Positions 43,006 to 54,217 of a stretch of DNA of 64,000 bases are shown here, in pieces (the stretch's first letter is position 1; each line of letters begins with the position of its first letter). A program made the position numbers and the translations under genes. The stretch comes from Pseudozyma flocculosa PF-1 (Eukaryota; Basidiomycota; Ustilaginomycetes; Ustilaginales; Ustilaginaceae): the NCBI RefSeq assembly GCF_000417875.1, contig NW_006920889.1:475307-539306 (forward strand), read 5' to 3'. Under the pieces are notes generated by a model, which did no database searches, had not been told where the DNA came from, and saw only the letters and a program-made list of their open reading frames with translations.

Positions 43006-44912
43006 GCGGGGTCGGTAAGCGGCGTTTGGGTGTCATTGTAGACCCTACCCTCTTGTGCCGTTGCCCGTCCCTCCCTCTCCTCCTCCCCCCCCCCCCCCCC
43101 CTCCTCTCCCTCTCCGTCTCTCTGCATATCTGCCCTCTTCTCCACCCTCATGGCTGCCTGACCGCTCGTGCTGTCTGACGTGCCTGCAGTCGGCGCTCAA
43201 GAGGTAAGAGACGTCCCCAGCCTTACTTGTGTATAAAATGAAGGTCGAAGAGAGAGCGCGAGGAGAGAGAAATACACTTTTGCTAGTTTGGTCCCCTCTC
43301 TCATGGTGCCGCTGGTCAGACTGTGACCGTTGCCGACGCCGTTGCTGTTGCCGATGCCGATGCTGCAGCGCCTAGGCCCCGGCCAGAACGGGGGAGATCG
43401 AGACGCGGGGGTCGTGGACAGGTAGGTATCTGTTGGTAGGGTAGGCATCGCTCGGCCCGCTTCCCTTGGCGTCCTGTGCTGTCGTGGAATCACCAGCTAA
43501 GGGCACGGGAAGGGGGCGGGCGTGGGACGAGGCCGGTGGGTACGGCGGCGTTGGGCTCGGCCTTTGCGTCTCCTGCCAGGCCAGGGCTTCGGCCACGTGG
43601 GAAAGCGAGGCAGGATTGAGAAAATTTCCCAAGCGATGGAAGCCAAGCCGCCTAGCCCTAGCGTACCTGGCCCGGCCCGCCTGATGGGGCAGTCGGGAAC
43701 CAAATGCGAATTTAATTTTTCAAAGACTACTGGTCCCGGTCGACAGCGGAGAGGAGCGGCCTTGCCTGGCCATGCGATGGGCCGGGGTCCCCTTTTGTCG
43801 ATAGAGGGCCAGCTAGGGCAGCCGGGCGGATTCTACCTGTTGTCCAGATCGCGCAGCCCCCCCTTGCCTGGTCGGCTCTTTGTTCTTCGGGCATCCCCCC
43901 CTCCTCTCTCTCTCTTGGCCCGCTACTGTACAGGTCAACTGAGGCCAACTCGGGCGTGGGCTCATGCCCGGCCGCCGCCAAGTCAAGGACGCGGGACCCG
44001 CCTTATTGGCCTTTCTCCCTCCGCCAGACCAGGCCCCGACCGGCCTACACACGTACGTACTGTAGCTAAGCAAGTCAAGCAAACAAGCTCAAGCTGCGCG
44101 CGGGCTGCTGTCAGTTTCAGACCCCGCATAAACACCGCCGCGACGAGTAGATGGCGATGGAGCAAGCCAAGCCAGGCCAAGCCAAGCCAGGCTAGGCCGA
44201 GCGAGGCTGGGCAGGGCAGGCACAGCTTGATGGCAAGGCCACGAGGCCCGGCGTGGTCCTGAACCCTACAGGAGCTGCCCGCCTCTGGCCGGCCTGCGCT
44301 GCGGGTTGTCATTCGATCGCCGAACGTCGCCTCTTCGCCGTCGTCGGCGACGGGATCAGATGGCACCGCTGTCTCGTACTCCGATGAGGGTCAGGTACGG
44401 TCGCGGGCCCCGTCCTCGCCCTTCTTCGGTCATCCACCCATCTGTCCGCCCCCCATCTTGCCGTCCCTCGTTCTTGCCCGACCCATCTTGAGCTTTCATC
44501 CGCACCGCACAGCACCGCATCGCCACGTCGAGCTCAGCCGTCGTCGGCCTCATCGCGCTTTGCGCCTCGTGTTGCACTCGCACATTGCCGTCATCTCGAT
44601 CTCCTCTCGTCTCCTTTCCTCCTCACCATCATCGCTAGCTCTACCAACCTCTCACTCGCTACCCCTTCCACCTGCTCCTCTTACGACGCCCTCGACCATG
44701 ACGCTATAGCCCGCCCTTCCACTCGCCATCCCTAGCCGCCTAGCCGCGCCGCCGCCCGCTTAGCTGCTTGCTACAGCCTACCGCCAAGGCCAGCCAGTGG
44801 ACCGCCTCCGATCTGCCCTGCCTTGAGCGCGCCGCGACAGCAGCGCCCGCGATCAACACACGACGCGGCACATCGCCGCCTCGCCCTGCATCGCATCCTT
44901 CACCCCTCCGAC
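43006..44912. other. Intergenic region between KGD1 and RAX1
   Basis: 1.9 kb. It contains a poly(C) run, a TATAAAA word at 43232-43238 with no matching gene, CCAAGCCAGGC repeats at about 44164-44195, and a C/T-rich leader from about 44400. Bases 43254-43272 are the genomic source of the mate tag found beside the linker at 47401. No credible gene is seen. Confidence 0.5.
43085..43101 (+). repeat. Poly(C) run in the KGD1 3' region
   Basis: Seventeen C residues 79 bases after the KGD1 stop, again followed by TCCTCTCC. The length may be misjudged by the sequencing method. Confidence 0.85.
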
Positions 44913-47400
44913 ATGGCCGCCACCGCCATGCCCGTCTCGCCCGTCCACGACGTCTTTGCCGACAACCGCTCCGAAAACCTCTTTGGCTGGGTCCAGCCAG
45001 ACGAGTGGGACACGGTCGCAGGGCCCAACACGGACCTCTTCCTGCGCGGACAGTGTGTTGACTGCCAAACACCGCCGCCACCACCGCCGGCGTCAGCACC
45101 TACCGCCGTACACGGTCCTCGCGCCGTGCCAGGCGCCACCGCCGCTCCTCTCGAGCACGACCACGACCTCGACCTCACACACGATGCACTCGGAGGCTGC
45201 GGCGCTCCGAGCTGCGGATACGGCGCGGCCTGCTGCGACTACAGTCGCGGTGCATCGCGGGCCGTCCCGCCGCACCGTCGAGCTGCGAGCGCGTCTGGCC
45301 CGACTACGGCCCCGCATCTCGGCGACGCCAGCGGCGTGGTCAAGGGCGCACAGCTCGGCGTCACGCTCATCGACATCATCCACGGCCGCAGCTGCAGGCC
45401 CATCTCGCTGCTCGACCTCCGCACCTTCCTCCTGCTGCAGCGACAGCCGCACCGGCGCGTGCCCGGCTACGCCCCCGCCTCGGACATGGCGCTGTCGACG
45501 CTGCCCGACCTCGACCTCGACCTCCTCAGCCCGCTCGAACCCACCCACGATGCCCCCGCAGAGGGTCTGCCAAACACCCACGTGCTGCCGTCCCAGCTCG
45601 TTCGAGACCGCACCGAGCCGCGACAGGCCTACGACGAGGTCGACGCCCTCGATTTCCTCGTCGCCTTTGAGCGGTACAAGAAGCGCTTCCGCGACCTGCC
45701 AAAGGCCGAGCGCATGCGCAGCCCCGACTCGCTCACCTGCCGCGCCGCCGTCGATGCCTATCATCGGCGGCGAATCGCTAGCATGGAGGGCGCGATGTCG
45801 TTCGGTGATGGCGTGGATGCTCCGCAGGCCTCCGAGCACGTCGATCTCGTCGACGAGGGGCAGAGCCTTGGGATCGCCGCGCTACGCGGCGTCCAGGTTC
45901 AGGACGTCGGCCTCGACCCAGCCTCGCAGCCCCTGCGCCGCGAGCTCGACCGCATCGTGTCACGGTACATTCGTGCCTCGAGCCGATCATCGCAGCAGAC
46001 GCCCGCATCGATGCCGACGCGGATCCTGCTGACGCGGGCCCAGCGAAAGAGCCACAAGGGCAGCTCCGACTCGTTTGGCTCGACGGTCGTCGACGCCGGT
46101 GTCGACGAGAAGGGCAAATCCGCCGCAACGGGCAGCCCGTCGATCCCAGCAAGGCTGCAGTGGACCGTCGACGTCGGGCTGGTCTCGCAGGACCACATCG
46201 ACATGGCCCTGGCAGAGGCGAGGCTGACGACGCATCCCGACACACTGGCGCCGCTGGCCGACGCCATCAGCGCCTACCTCTCGGCCCACGTCGTGCCCTA
46301 TTTCTTCATCTCGGTCGCCAAGAACCTCAGCCGGCCCACGTCGAAGGGCCGCCTGGCCGTCGGGCTGGCGTGCACCGTCATCGCCACCGTCTTCACCGTG
46401 CTGCTGCTGCTCAAGCCCTCTCCCCTTTCCTCGAGCCCAGGAGGCGCCGTCGACCGCTGGTGGCGACTTTGCCTCACGCCGCTGTGGGCCGCGGCGCTGG
46501 GCTACGTCCTCGCCTACCGCACCGGCGTGTGCGTGTGGCTCACGCTGCGCGGCAACCGCGAGCCCGACGAGGACGAGGAGCGCGAGCGCGAAGAGATCCG
46601 CTCCCGCTTCAGCGACGACGCCGCCGGCTTCAGCTTTGCCGAGGTCGAGGCGGATGCCGAGCTCAGGGACGACGACGTCGAGCGCAAGACGAACCGGTGG
46701 ATGGCGCCCGAGCTCGCCTCGCTGCTGCGGACCGGCAGGCTGCCGCGGCGCAGCGAGTCGGCCGGCGACGTCCGAGCTGTCCCGGCTGCCACAGCAGCTA
46801 GCATCGCAGTCGATGCTCCGCCAGCTGTCGTTGGAACGAGGATGTCGATCAGTGGCGAGGGCGAGACCAGGACGCCCCTTGCCGAGACGCCTGTGCCATT
46901 CAGCAGGAGCAAGTCTGTCGACTTTGGAGCCCACACTCGCAGCATCATCGACAGCCAGCCGTCCTCGCCGCGGCTCGAGCGCCAGCCACGCTCTATCCTC
47001 AACGGCCGGCTCGTTCAGCCGCGGGCGAGCGAAGACGGCCCCGCCACGCCGGCACTTATGCGCGGCCGCCGCGTGCCGCTGCTCCCGCTCACGCTCGGCG
47101 TGGTCAAGAGCCCGGCGAGGTCCGAGGTGGACCTGCACGCTCGCGCCATCGATTCGGCCGCGCACTCGCCCGTCCTCACGAGGGACGCGCTGCTCTTTGA
47201 CCCGGCCCTGGCGCAGGCCGTCCAGGATGCCGCCGGCCGACGTCCCTCAATGGCCGTACACGGCGGCGGCGGCGGCGGCGGCGGCGGTGCCACGTATGAG
47301 GTCTCGCCGTTGGCACCCGCATTCATCCTGCGTCGGCCGAGCGCCGCGGTCGATGCGTTGCCCATCAGTGCCGGAAGCGCCCTCGACGGAGCCGCCATCC
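44913..47400 (+). CDS. RAX1: RAX1-like protein (RGS domain plus membrane helices), N-terminal and central part
   Basis: The frame starts at the ATG at 44913 and is genuine to 47400, where vector-like linker sequence begins; the in-frame TAA at 47403-47405 is made by the linker. The product is 829 codons so far. Rax1 in yeast is a membrane protein that marks bud sites together with Rax2. An RGS-like region starts near residue 147 (GVTLIDIIHGRSCRPISLLDLRTFL) and continues through LDFLVAFERYKKRFRDL near 245 to ELDRIVSRYI. Around residues 450-545 come LSAHVVPYFFISVAKNLS, a hydrophobic helix (VIATVFTVLLLL) and a second (LWAAALGYVLAYRTGVCVWL), matching the Rax1 membrane region. The following 280 residues are charged and disordered. 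The final membrane helix lies after the gap. Confidence 0.82.
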
Positions 47401-47442
47401 CGTAATAACTTCGTATAGCATACATTANACGAAGTTATACGA
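47401..47442. other. Roche 454 paired-end linker containing a loxP site (assembly artefact)
   Basis: Bases 47405-47438 are the canonical loxP site: a 13-bp arm ATAACTTCGTATA, spacer GCATACAT and an inverted arm, with one N at 47428 where T is expected. The extra CGTA before it and ACGA after it make the full 42-base 454 Titanium paired-end linker, in reverse complement. It is not fungal DNA. Confidence 0.97.
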
Positions 47443-47461
47443 GAGCGCGAGGAGAGAGAAA
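47443..47461. other. Misplaced mate tag copied from 43254-43272
   Basis: The 19 bases gagcgcgaggagagagaaa that follow the linker are identical, on the same strand, to 43254-43272. That is the order expected when the circularised right end of a fragment (47400) is joined through the linker to its left end, implying an insert of about 4.1 kb. Confidence 0.88.
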
Positions 47462-47481
47462 NNNNNNNNNNNNNNNNNNNN
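47462..47481. other. Assembly gap of 20 N
   Basis: A short scaffold gap that splits the RAX1-like gene. Its true size is unknown. Confidence 0.95.
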
Positions 47482-47781
47482 CCGCCACTCCGTCGTCGTC
47501 GTGGCCGATGACGGAAAGGGCGCGTGTCCTCGACAGTCGAGGCCGGGACTGCGACCGGCACCGGTAGCGCGACCCGCGGCGGCCCGTCTGCGCGACGGCT
47601 GCGCGACACCGTCTCTGCCGCCTGGCGCTCGGCGCGACGATGGACGGGCTTTGCGGTGCGCACGGAAAAGGTGCTCGATGCGCGGGTGCGTCGCGCCCAG
47701 CAGGTGCGCGCCCTCAAGGCCATGGCGCTCGACGCGGCGGCCACCGTCGTCGTCATGGCCATCATCCTCGCCGTCCCTTGA
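47482..47781 (+). CDS. RAX1: RAX1-like protein, C-terminal part after the gap (apparent frameshift)
   Basis: Directly after the gap one frame reads RHSVVVVADDGKG. From about 47515 a second frame carries on as VSSTVEAGTATG... and ends in AATVVVMAIILAVP with the stop at 47779-47781. Changing frame needs one missing base near the AAAGGG run at 47514-47519, the kind of homopolymer undercall 454 makes. The terminal hydrophobic helix and abrupt end match the last membrane helix of yeast Rax1. Read alone, the second frame has a TGA at 47509-47511. Joining it to the upstream part is inference from position and layout. Confidence 0.65.
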
Positions 47782-49956
47782 AGGCCGGTCTCTTCATCCT
47801 TGCTCTGACCGTCGTCCGCCCTGGCTCTTTCCCCCGCCTTGTCCGTTCCCACCGTGTGTCGAGGGTTATCTGCGTCACCGTCGTGCCTGTCATGTCATGG
47901 TCTTGTTTGTATCCTGTGCTCGTACCTTGTACTCTAGCCATGGTGCGCGTCTCGCGCCCGCCCCTGCTCTGCTCTGCTTTGCTCTACGCGCTCTCTGTAT
48001 TCCCATCATCACTACTGTCACCACTTGCCTCGAGATCTGGCGCTCGTGTGCACCTGCCTGATTTCGACGACGTCAGGGCGCTGGGTGCACTTGCCCGAGT
48101 CGCGCGCCGTGCTCGAGGCAACGGCCGGTCGCCAGAGGCTAGGGCGTGACGGAGCGAGTTGCCAGACCAGGCTTTTGTGAAGCGTCGCGAGCATCGCCCA
48201 GAGCGGTCTGGCCTGGGCAGGCCAGGCCAACAGGGCAGTCACATACGCGGACCGAGGATTGACCTCAAAGGCGACAGGCCGACGCGCGCCCGCGCCACGC
48301 TAGTTGAGCCCCCTGAGCCTCGGTCGGTAGGGTGGGGCGAGGCCAGGCCAGGCCAGGCCGGGCAGAAGAGGTCCCGCCTCGGCCAAGGCGAGCCACTTTA
48401 CACGACGGACTGACCTGCAAATCAAGCCCAGCCCGCCCAGCCCAGGCACACCGCCCTCTCAAGGGGTCGGGGCGTTTGGCCCCGACCGACGCCGCCACAC
48501 GTACCGGAGCGGCCCAGGGGCAACCTGGGGCGGCTCGACACCTGGTCGACTTGGCAGCATGCCAGACTGGCCTGGCCTGGCCTGGCCTGGCCTGCGCTGG
48601 CATCTCGGGCGTGGATCGGTTGGATCCGATGGGATCGGATCGGGCTGGAATCCAGAGGCAGGCGCGCAGGCGCGCAGGCGGGCCAGGCAAGGCCGGATGA
48701 AAAACCAGGCCAGGCAGGGAGGGAAAAAGGGGCCATCGGCGGGCAGTGGCTGGCCTGTCGACGAGGGCCAGAGGGGCGGGGGCGGGGCGGGGCGTGCCAG
48801 CCAGCCGGTTTGCCGCCTCGGAAGGCGAAAACCACGAAAATCGGGCGCTGGAGAGGCGAGGCAGGCGAGGCGAGGCAGGCGAGGCAGCTGCTTGCCCTCG
48901 AGGGCGACCGAAGCGTCAGGCAGGCTAGCAGAGGAGAGAATTTCTGGCTGCCCGGCCGCATTCTCGGGGCCATCAGCTTCGCCCTGCCTGGCCTGCCTGC
49001 CTGCCTGCCTGCCTGTCTTTGCGTCTGGCGCCCGCTTGGCCCTCGACCTGGCCCTGTCTCTGGCCCTGACCAGACCGAGCCTAACCGCACCCGCGCCCCG
49101 CCCGCACCCTGGCTTGTCTGCCCTGCCTACCTGGCCTGCTACGCCTGCCTCCTCTCCTCTCTGCCTTGGTTGACCCCTCGCCGCCGCGACAACACGTAAC
49201 ACCCTCTTCGCTGCCCCTCGCTCCTCGTCCCTTTCTCGTCGTTACCGTAACGTCGCGCCACCGCCATCGGCTGCTGCTTGCTTCACGCCCACCGTTCGCC
49301 CTCGTCTACGGCCCCCTCCACGCGCACCTCGTACCTCCGTCCGCCACTCGAACCCGCAGCCCAACGACGCGCTGCATCCGCGCCTCTCTCCTCGCCTCCC
49401 TGGTTCTCTCTCTCTCTCTCTCTGGCTCTCTGGTTTCTCTTGACGACCGCATCGGTGCGCTTTGACGCTGCTTCACCTCTCGCTCTCTCGCTGCTTCAAA
49501 ACGTGTCTTCGTTGGGCCGACCTCTGCGCCCGAAATCCACGGCCGCAAACCACACACCCCAGTCTCCGGCCTTGCACTGCCAGCATCCACCGCGGCTCAC
49601 CCACCTACCTTGGCCCACGTTTGGATCGCTCTGGACCGCGCCGCTTGAGAACGACATCTCACACGGCACCAGAGCTGGCTGCGTAGCTCCACGGCTGGTC
49701 CGTCGACGACCTCGCTTCCAGATTATAGCCAAGCCGGTCGCCTCCGCACAGCCGGATATCTACTTCGAGCCCGCCCGCCGGCCGCAGGTTCGGCCCATCT
49801 CTGCGCCGAGGTCGTCTCTAGACCGCCTTCGTCTCTGCTCCTCTCGACGCCACAGCCCGTCGAGCCTCGACCGCCGAGACTCGCACTTCCATCCGGATCT
49901 TCTCCGTCCGCGATCCGGCCGGCCTGGCTTCGTCATCGCGCGCGCGCCTATCCGCC
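47782..49956. other. Intergenic region between RAX1 and SPA2
   Basis: 2.2 kb. The first part carries the RAX1 3' end (several TTGT/GTAT words near 47900). From about 48200 to 49150 it is dominated by GGCCAGG and CTGCC words, including CCTGGCCTGG runs at 48566-48595 and CCTGCCTGCC at 48985-49016. The last 750 bp are C/T-rich, with a CT repeat at 49407-49425, and probably form the SPA2 leader. I see no credible gene. Confidence 0.5.
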
Positions 49957-52900
49957 ATGATGCAGGCGCAGCCATCCGCACCGCACCAGCAGTTCAACCC
50001 CTACATGGGCGGCGGCCCTCCCATGGGCCCCGGTCCGCGATCGCCCATGATGAACGGCTTCCCGAACGGCCATCAGAACGGGCCCAATGGCGGCCCTTTC
50101 CGACAGGGAGACCGGCCGCATCAGCCCACCCAGTCGCCAAAATACCCCAGCATCCAGCTCGAGGATCCGCCTAGGCGCAGCTTCAGCACCTCGACCAACG
50201 GCGCCGGAGGCTCGCAGCACGGTGGCGGCGGCGAGGGTAGCCAGTCTTCGTCGTCGCGCTTCCGCACGCGGCGCCCCGACACCGAGGAGATCAGGACCAC
50301 GGGGCGGACGCACTACATTGAGCTGCTCAACTTCCTCCGCAGCCATCTGCTCAAGGGTGAGGCTTGGCAAGACCTCGAGAGGGTTCCTCTGAATGGTATG
50401 ACAAGTTCGGGCGCTGACATATGAACATTCGGCCTGCATCTCTTGGCTGTACCCGCTTCATCGCTCGCCCGCAGTTGAACAGACTGCGCGGACCAATGCT
50501 CGCGAGAAGCTGACCCGCCTGAGCAAACAGCAGTTTACTGAGCTGTCGACCGACGTCTACGACGAGCTCATGCGGCGCCAGAACAATGCCAAGAACGGCA
50601 ACTGTGAGTCCACAACCTGGACCCTGAGGACGCCGAGAATGTCCTCAAGACATCTGCTCATCTCTGCCCCTGCTGCTTTGCATCTATCCGTCACCGGCCC
50701 ACCTTGACGACCATCCACAGCCACGCCGTTCCTCGCGGTGCGCGACGAGTTCCACCCCAAGCGGAATCAGGCTCGTCAGAAGCTGGCCACGTTGCCGAAG
50801 AACCGGTTCAAAGACCTCGCCTCGGACGTCTTTTTCGAGCTCGAGCGGCGCTTTCCCGAGCTCAAGGAAGAGTTCCGGCCGGATGCCATCGCGAGGGAGC
50901 GCGAGAGGGAGGCGAGGCAAAGAGAAGAGGCCGAGAACCTGCAGAGGAAGGAGTCGATCGGCAACCCGCAGGGCTCAACGTCCGACCGCGTCGTACCGGC
51001 AAAGAGCACGCTGGTCGAGGAGGACATCGCCGTGCCCTATTCCAAGGACGACGGTGGCGGCGGCAGTGGCGGCCGGGCGGATCGCGGCTCTCGTCCAGAT
51101 GACCCCGACGGCCGGCACTCGCTGAATCGCGACTCGCTGGGCTCGACGAGCGCCAACGGCCTGGCGGACAACCGCAGCACCATGTACAGCCAGGCCAGCA
51201 GCGTGGGGACGGGCTTCCTCAACGGCTATACGCACAGCGCGGCGAGCCCCAATCTAGGGCGAAGCAGCGGTTTTGAAGTGAGTCGCGGGGTCCACACTGC
51301 TGCCAGCACCACGCAGCTCCTCTACGCATGCTGACCCTGCCCTCTTCGCCCTCCTCACACATCACCTCGTCCCCCGCTTCTGCAGGGGACATCAGCGCCG
51401 CTCGCCATGGAAAAGATGCGATCCGAGTACGAGCTGCGGATCGCCAAGCTGCAGCAGCAGGTCTCGACGCTCGAGTCGCAGCAGGCCGACTCGATGCCCC
51501 GCGTCAGGATGGCCGACGAGCTCAAGGGCCGGAATCAGGAGCTCGAGAGGCAGCTCAAGGAGCTCACGACCGAGCTCAAGGGGACGCAGGAGAGGCACGA
51601 GGTGTCGATCCGCGAGCTGCGGGAGGACAGCAACCGCTACCGGGAGCTGCACGACTCCAAGCACTCGGAGCTGCAGGGCGCCCGCGAGGAGCTCCAGTCG
51701 CTGCAGCGGCAGGCCGCACGCGGTGGCCTCGGCCAGGACGCGCAGGCCGAGTTCGAGGCGCTCCAAAAGGACTTTGCCGAGCAGAGCATCGTTGTGCAGG
51801 AGCTCAAGGAAGAGGTCACGTCGCTCCTCGACGAGTTGCGGCAGCTTTCGGAGCGCCACGACGATATCCATGCCGAGAGGGAGTCGGACGCGGCCGTCAT
51901 CAAGGACCTGCACGCGCAGGTTGCGAGCTACAAGCGCATGTACGAGACGGCCAAGACGGAGCTGCGGACGCACAAGGCCACCTCGCAGCTCTACGTGCAG
52001 CCGGCCAAGGCCGACGACGTGATGCCGGTTTCGGACCGGGGCGCCATCGCCGACGTCAACCTCACCGCGTTCCAGAGCTCGATCGACGAGCTGCTCGCCG
52101 CCGCGCGCTCCAAGACGCCGTCGAACGTGCTGCTGTCGATGAAGACGGTGGTGCTGGCCACGACGCTCGTGACCGACGACGTGTCCAAGTACGAGCAGGT
52201 GGCGAGCAACCTGTCGGAACTCTCGCCCGACGAGCTCGACCAGCTTCAGGCGCTCAAGGCCAAGTGCTCGGGCACGCTCAACAACCTCATGACGGCCTGC
52301 CGCAACCACGCCTCGTCGCACGGCATGTCGCCCGTCAGCCTGCTCGACGCCGCAGCGAGCCACGTGTCGACGACCATCGTCGACCTGGTCAAGCTGCTCA
52401 AGGTGCGCAAGGCGAGCAAGGTCGAGGCCGACGAGTACGAGGCCCAGTTCCGGCAGACGCCCGGCGGCACGCTCCAGAACGGGCTCAAGCCGCTCCACAT
52501 CAGCGCCCAGTCGGCGGCGCTGCGCGACGTCAACGCGAGCGGCACGCTCTCGCCCAACACGTCGAGCTCGTTCGCCTTTGGTGGTCTGCAGCCGGGCTCG
52601 GCGAGCGAGGACCGCTTCTCGCCGCGCCTGCGCCACAGCCCGCAGATGGGCCGCTACTCGCCCGTCGGGTACAAGGCCGAGGCGATCCGCAAGGACTCTG
52701 CCGGCGATGCGGCGTGGCGCAGCCGGACGACGTCGGTGTCGTCGTCGAGCAGCGCGCAGCGGACGCCGAGCATGCCGTCGGCCATGGGACTCGGTTCGGC
52801 CCCGCTGCCCTTCCGGCAGCCGAGCAACGGCGGGGGAGGCGGCGGTGGCGGCGAGGGAAGCGCTGCGAGCAGCATCCGCGGCCTGCGCAGCAGCGGCGGC

Positions 52901-53395
52901 AACACGACGGGCGACGAGGCGCACCTGGTGCCGCGGTCCGAGACCATCGACAGCCTACCCTCGGTGTCGGACTCGAGCGGCTTCAACGGCAGCTCGGCCA
53001 GCCTCGAGACGGGCGGCCACGAGAACTGGGCCGAGCTGCGCAACTACATCGAGGTGCAGACCGAGGCCATCGTCCACTCGATCCAGGCGCTGCTCTCGGC
53101 GATCCGCGAGGGTGCGCAGGGCGTGCAGCTCAACGAGAACCTGACGCAGATTACGACGATTGTGTCGTCGATTGTCGCCATCTCCAAGGGCAACCTGCCG
53201 GTCAAGTCGCGCGCGGCGGGCGAGCGGATCCTGAGCGAGCTGACCGACCACTGCGAAAAGCTGAGCGAGATGCAGAGCCACCCGTCGTTTGACAAGACGA
53301 CCAAGGCGTCGATGGCGAGCGCCAGCTACGGTGTCGCAAAGGGCCTCAAGGCGCTCAACGGGCTCCTCACCGCCGCCGACGTCCAGCTGGCCTGA
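49957..53395 (+). CDS. SPA2: Polarisome scaffold protein Spa2
   Basis: Four exons: 49957-50356, 50475-50603, 50721-51277 and 51386-53395, giving 1031 aa. Each intron (118, 117 and 108 nt) has a GTGAGT or GTGAGG donor and CAG acceptor. Spa2 organises the polarisome at growing tips and links formin and MAPK components. The N-terminal 100 residues are Pro-, Gly- and Asn-rich. Two Spa2-homology (GIT/SHD) repeats follow: one at about residues 139-172 (NAREKLTRLSKQQFTELSTDVYDELMRR) and one at about 190-222 (RNQARQKLATLPKNRFKDLASDVFFELERR). A long coiled coil starts in exon 4 (MEKMRSEYELRIAKLQQQ, about residues 370-560). The C-terminal third contains Ser- and Gly-rich linkers and a conserved helical end (NWAELRNYIEVQTEAIVHSIQALL). 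Confidence 0.92.
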
Positions 53396-54217
53396 TTAGG
53401 TCGGGTCCCGTCCTGGCGGCTGCCGTTGCGGGCCATCATCATCACCATTGTCGTCATCCACTGCCGCGACCACGCGACCCGGCCGCGGAAAACCACGCCT
53501 CTTTGCTCTCTTTCGCTCGCGCTCTCTCCCTCTCTCTCCCAATCTCCCTCTGCCCCTCGTCTCTGGATCCTTCCAGCGCTGCCTCTCTCGCGACCCTGCC
53601 CCATATTTGCTGCATCCGCACACCGCCGCGTCCGATCCTTCCGCATCTGTACGCCACATCAAACGACACGGGCCGAGGACGACATCGACGGCGCGGCCAC
53701 CCGAACACGTGCGACCGCCGCCGCCGCCGCCAGCCGCCCGCCGCCCGCCGCCCGCCGCTATCGGGTCGGGTCGGGTCGGGTCGTCCTCCTGTACTCTGGA
53801 AATCACGATACCCCTGCCCCCCTCCCCTTTCTACCTCGCACCTTGCCCTGAGCCTGTTCCGAGGGCGCCCTGTCCTTGCCCTTGCCCTGGTCCTGGTCCT
53901 GGTCCTGATCCTATTTCGAACGGCTCGCTGGCGGTCGACGCGCGAGGGTCGAGCCGGGTGGGCCCAACGCCGAACGCGGTGCGCATAGCGACCGTCCCTC
54001 GATCTCCTTTTGCCGCTGACCGACACAGCCAGGGAAATGAACGACTCGACATACGCCACCACGAACCCTATGGCGCAGCGGATCAGACAGGCCCTTTTTT
54101 GGGGGGTTTTGCTTTCCACACTGCCTTTTTGCTCTGTCAAATGTCGGTTCCCCATCTAAGGTTCGGAGGGAGGTCCCACCCGTTTCGAGCCTCAACCACC
54201 ATCGGTGTTCGCATGGC
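53396..54217. other. Tail-to-tail intergenic region between SPA2 and PanB
   Basis: 822 bp between convergent genes. It contains CTCTC-rich DNA near 53505-53545, (GGGTC)n at 53761-53782 and (TCCTGG)n at 53886-53909. No coding frame is convincing. Confidence 0.5.
53761..53782 (+). repeat. (GGGTC)n pentamer repeat
   Basis: Four tandem TCGGG units in the SPA2-PanB intergenic region. Confidence 0.8.

Noticed and set aside
43232..43238. TATAAAA as a promoter of a gene between KGD1 and RAX1
   Set aside because: No open frame with credible content follows within a reasonable distance; it may belong to a 3' region.
47405..47438. A natural loxP / Cre-type recombination site in a fungal genome
   Set aside because: It lies inside the exact 454 linker, is followed by a mate tag from 4.1 kb upstream and abuts a gap, so it is a sequencing artefact.
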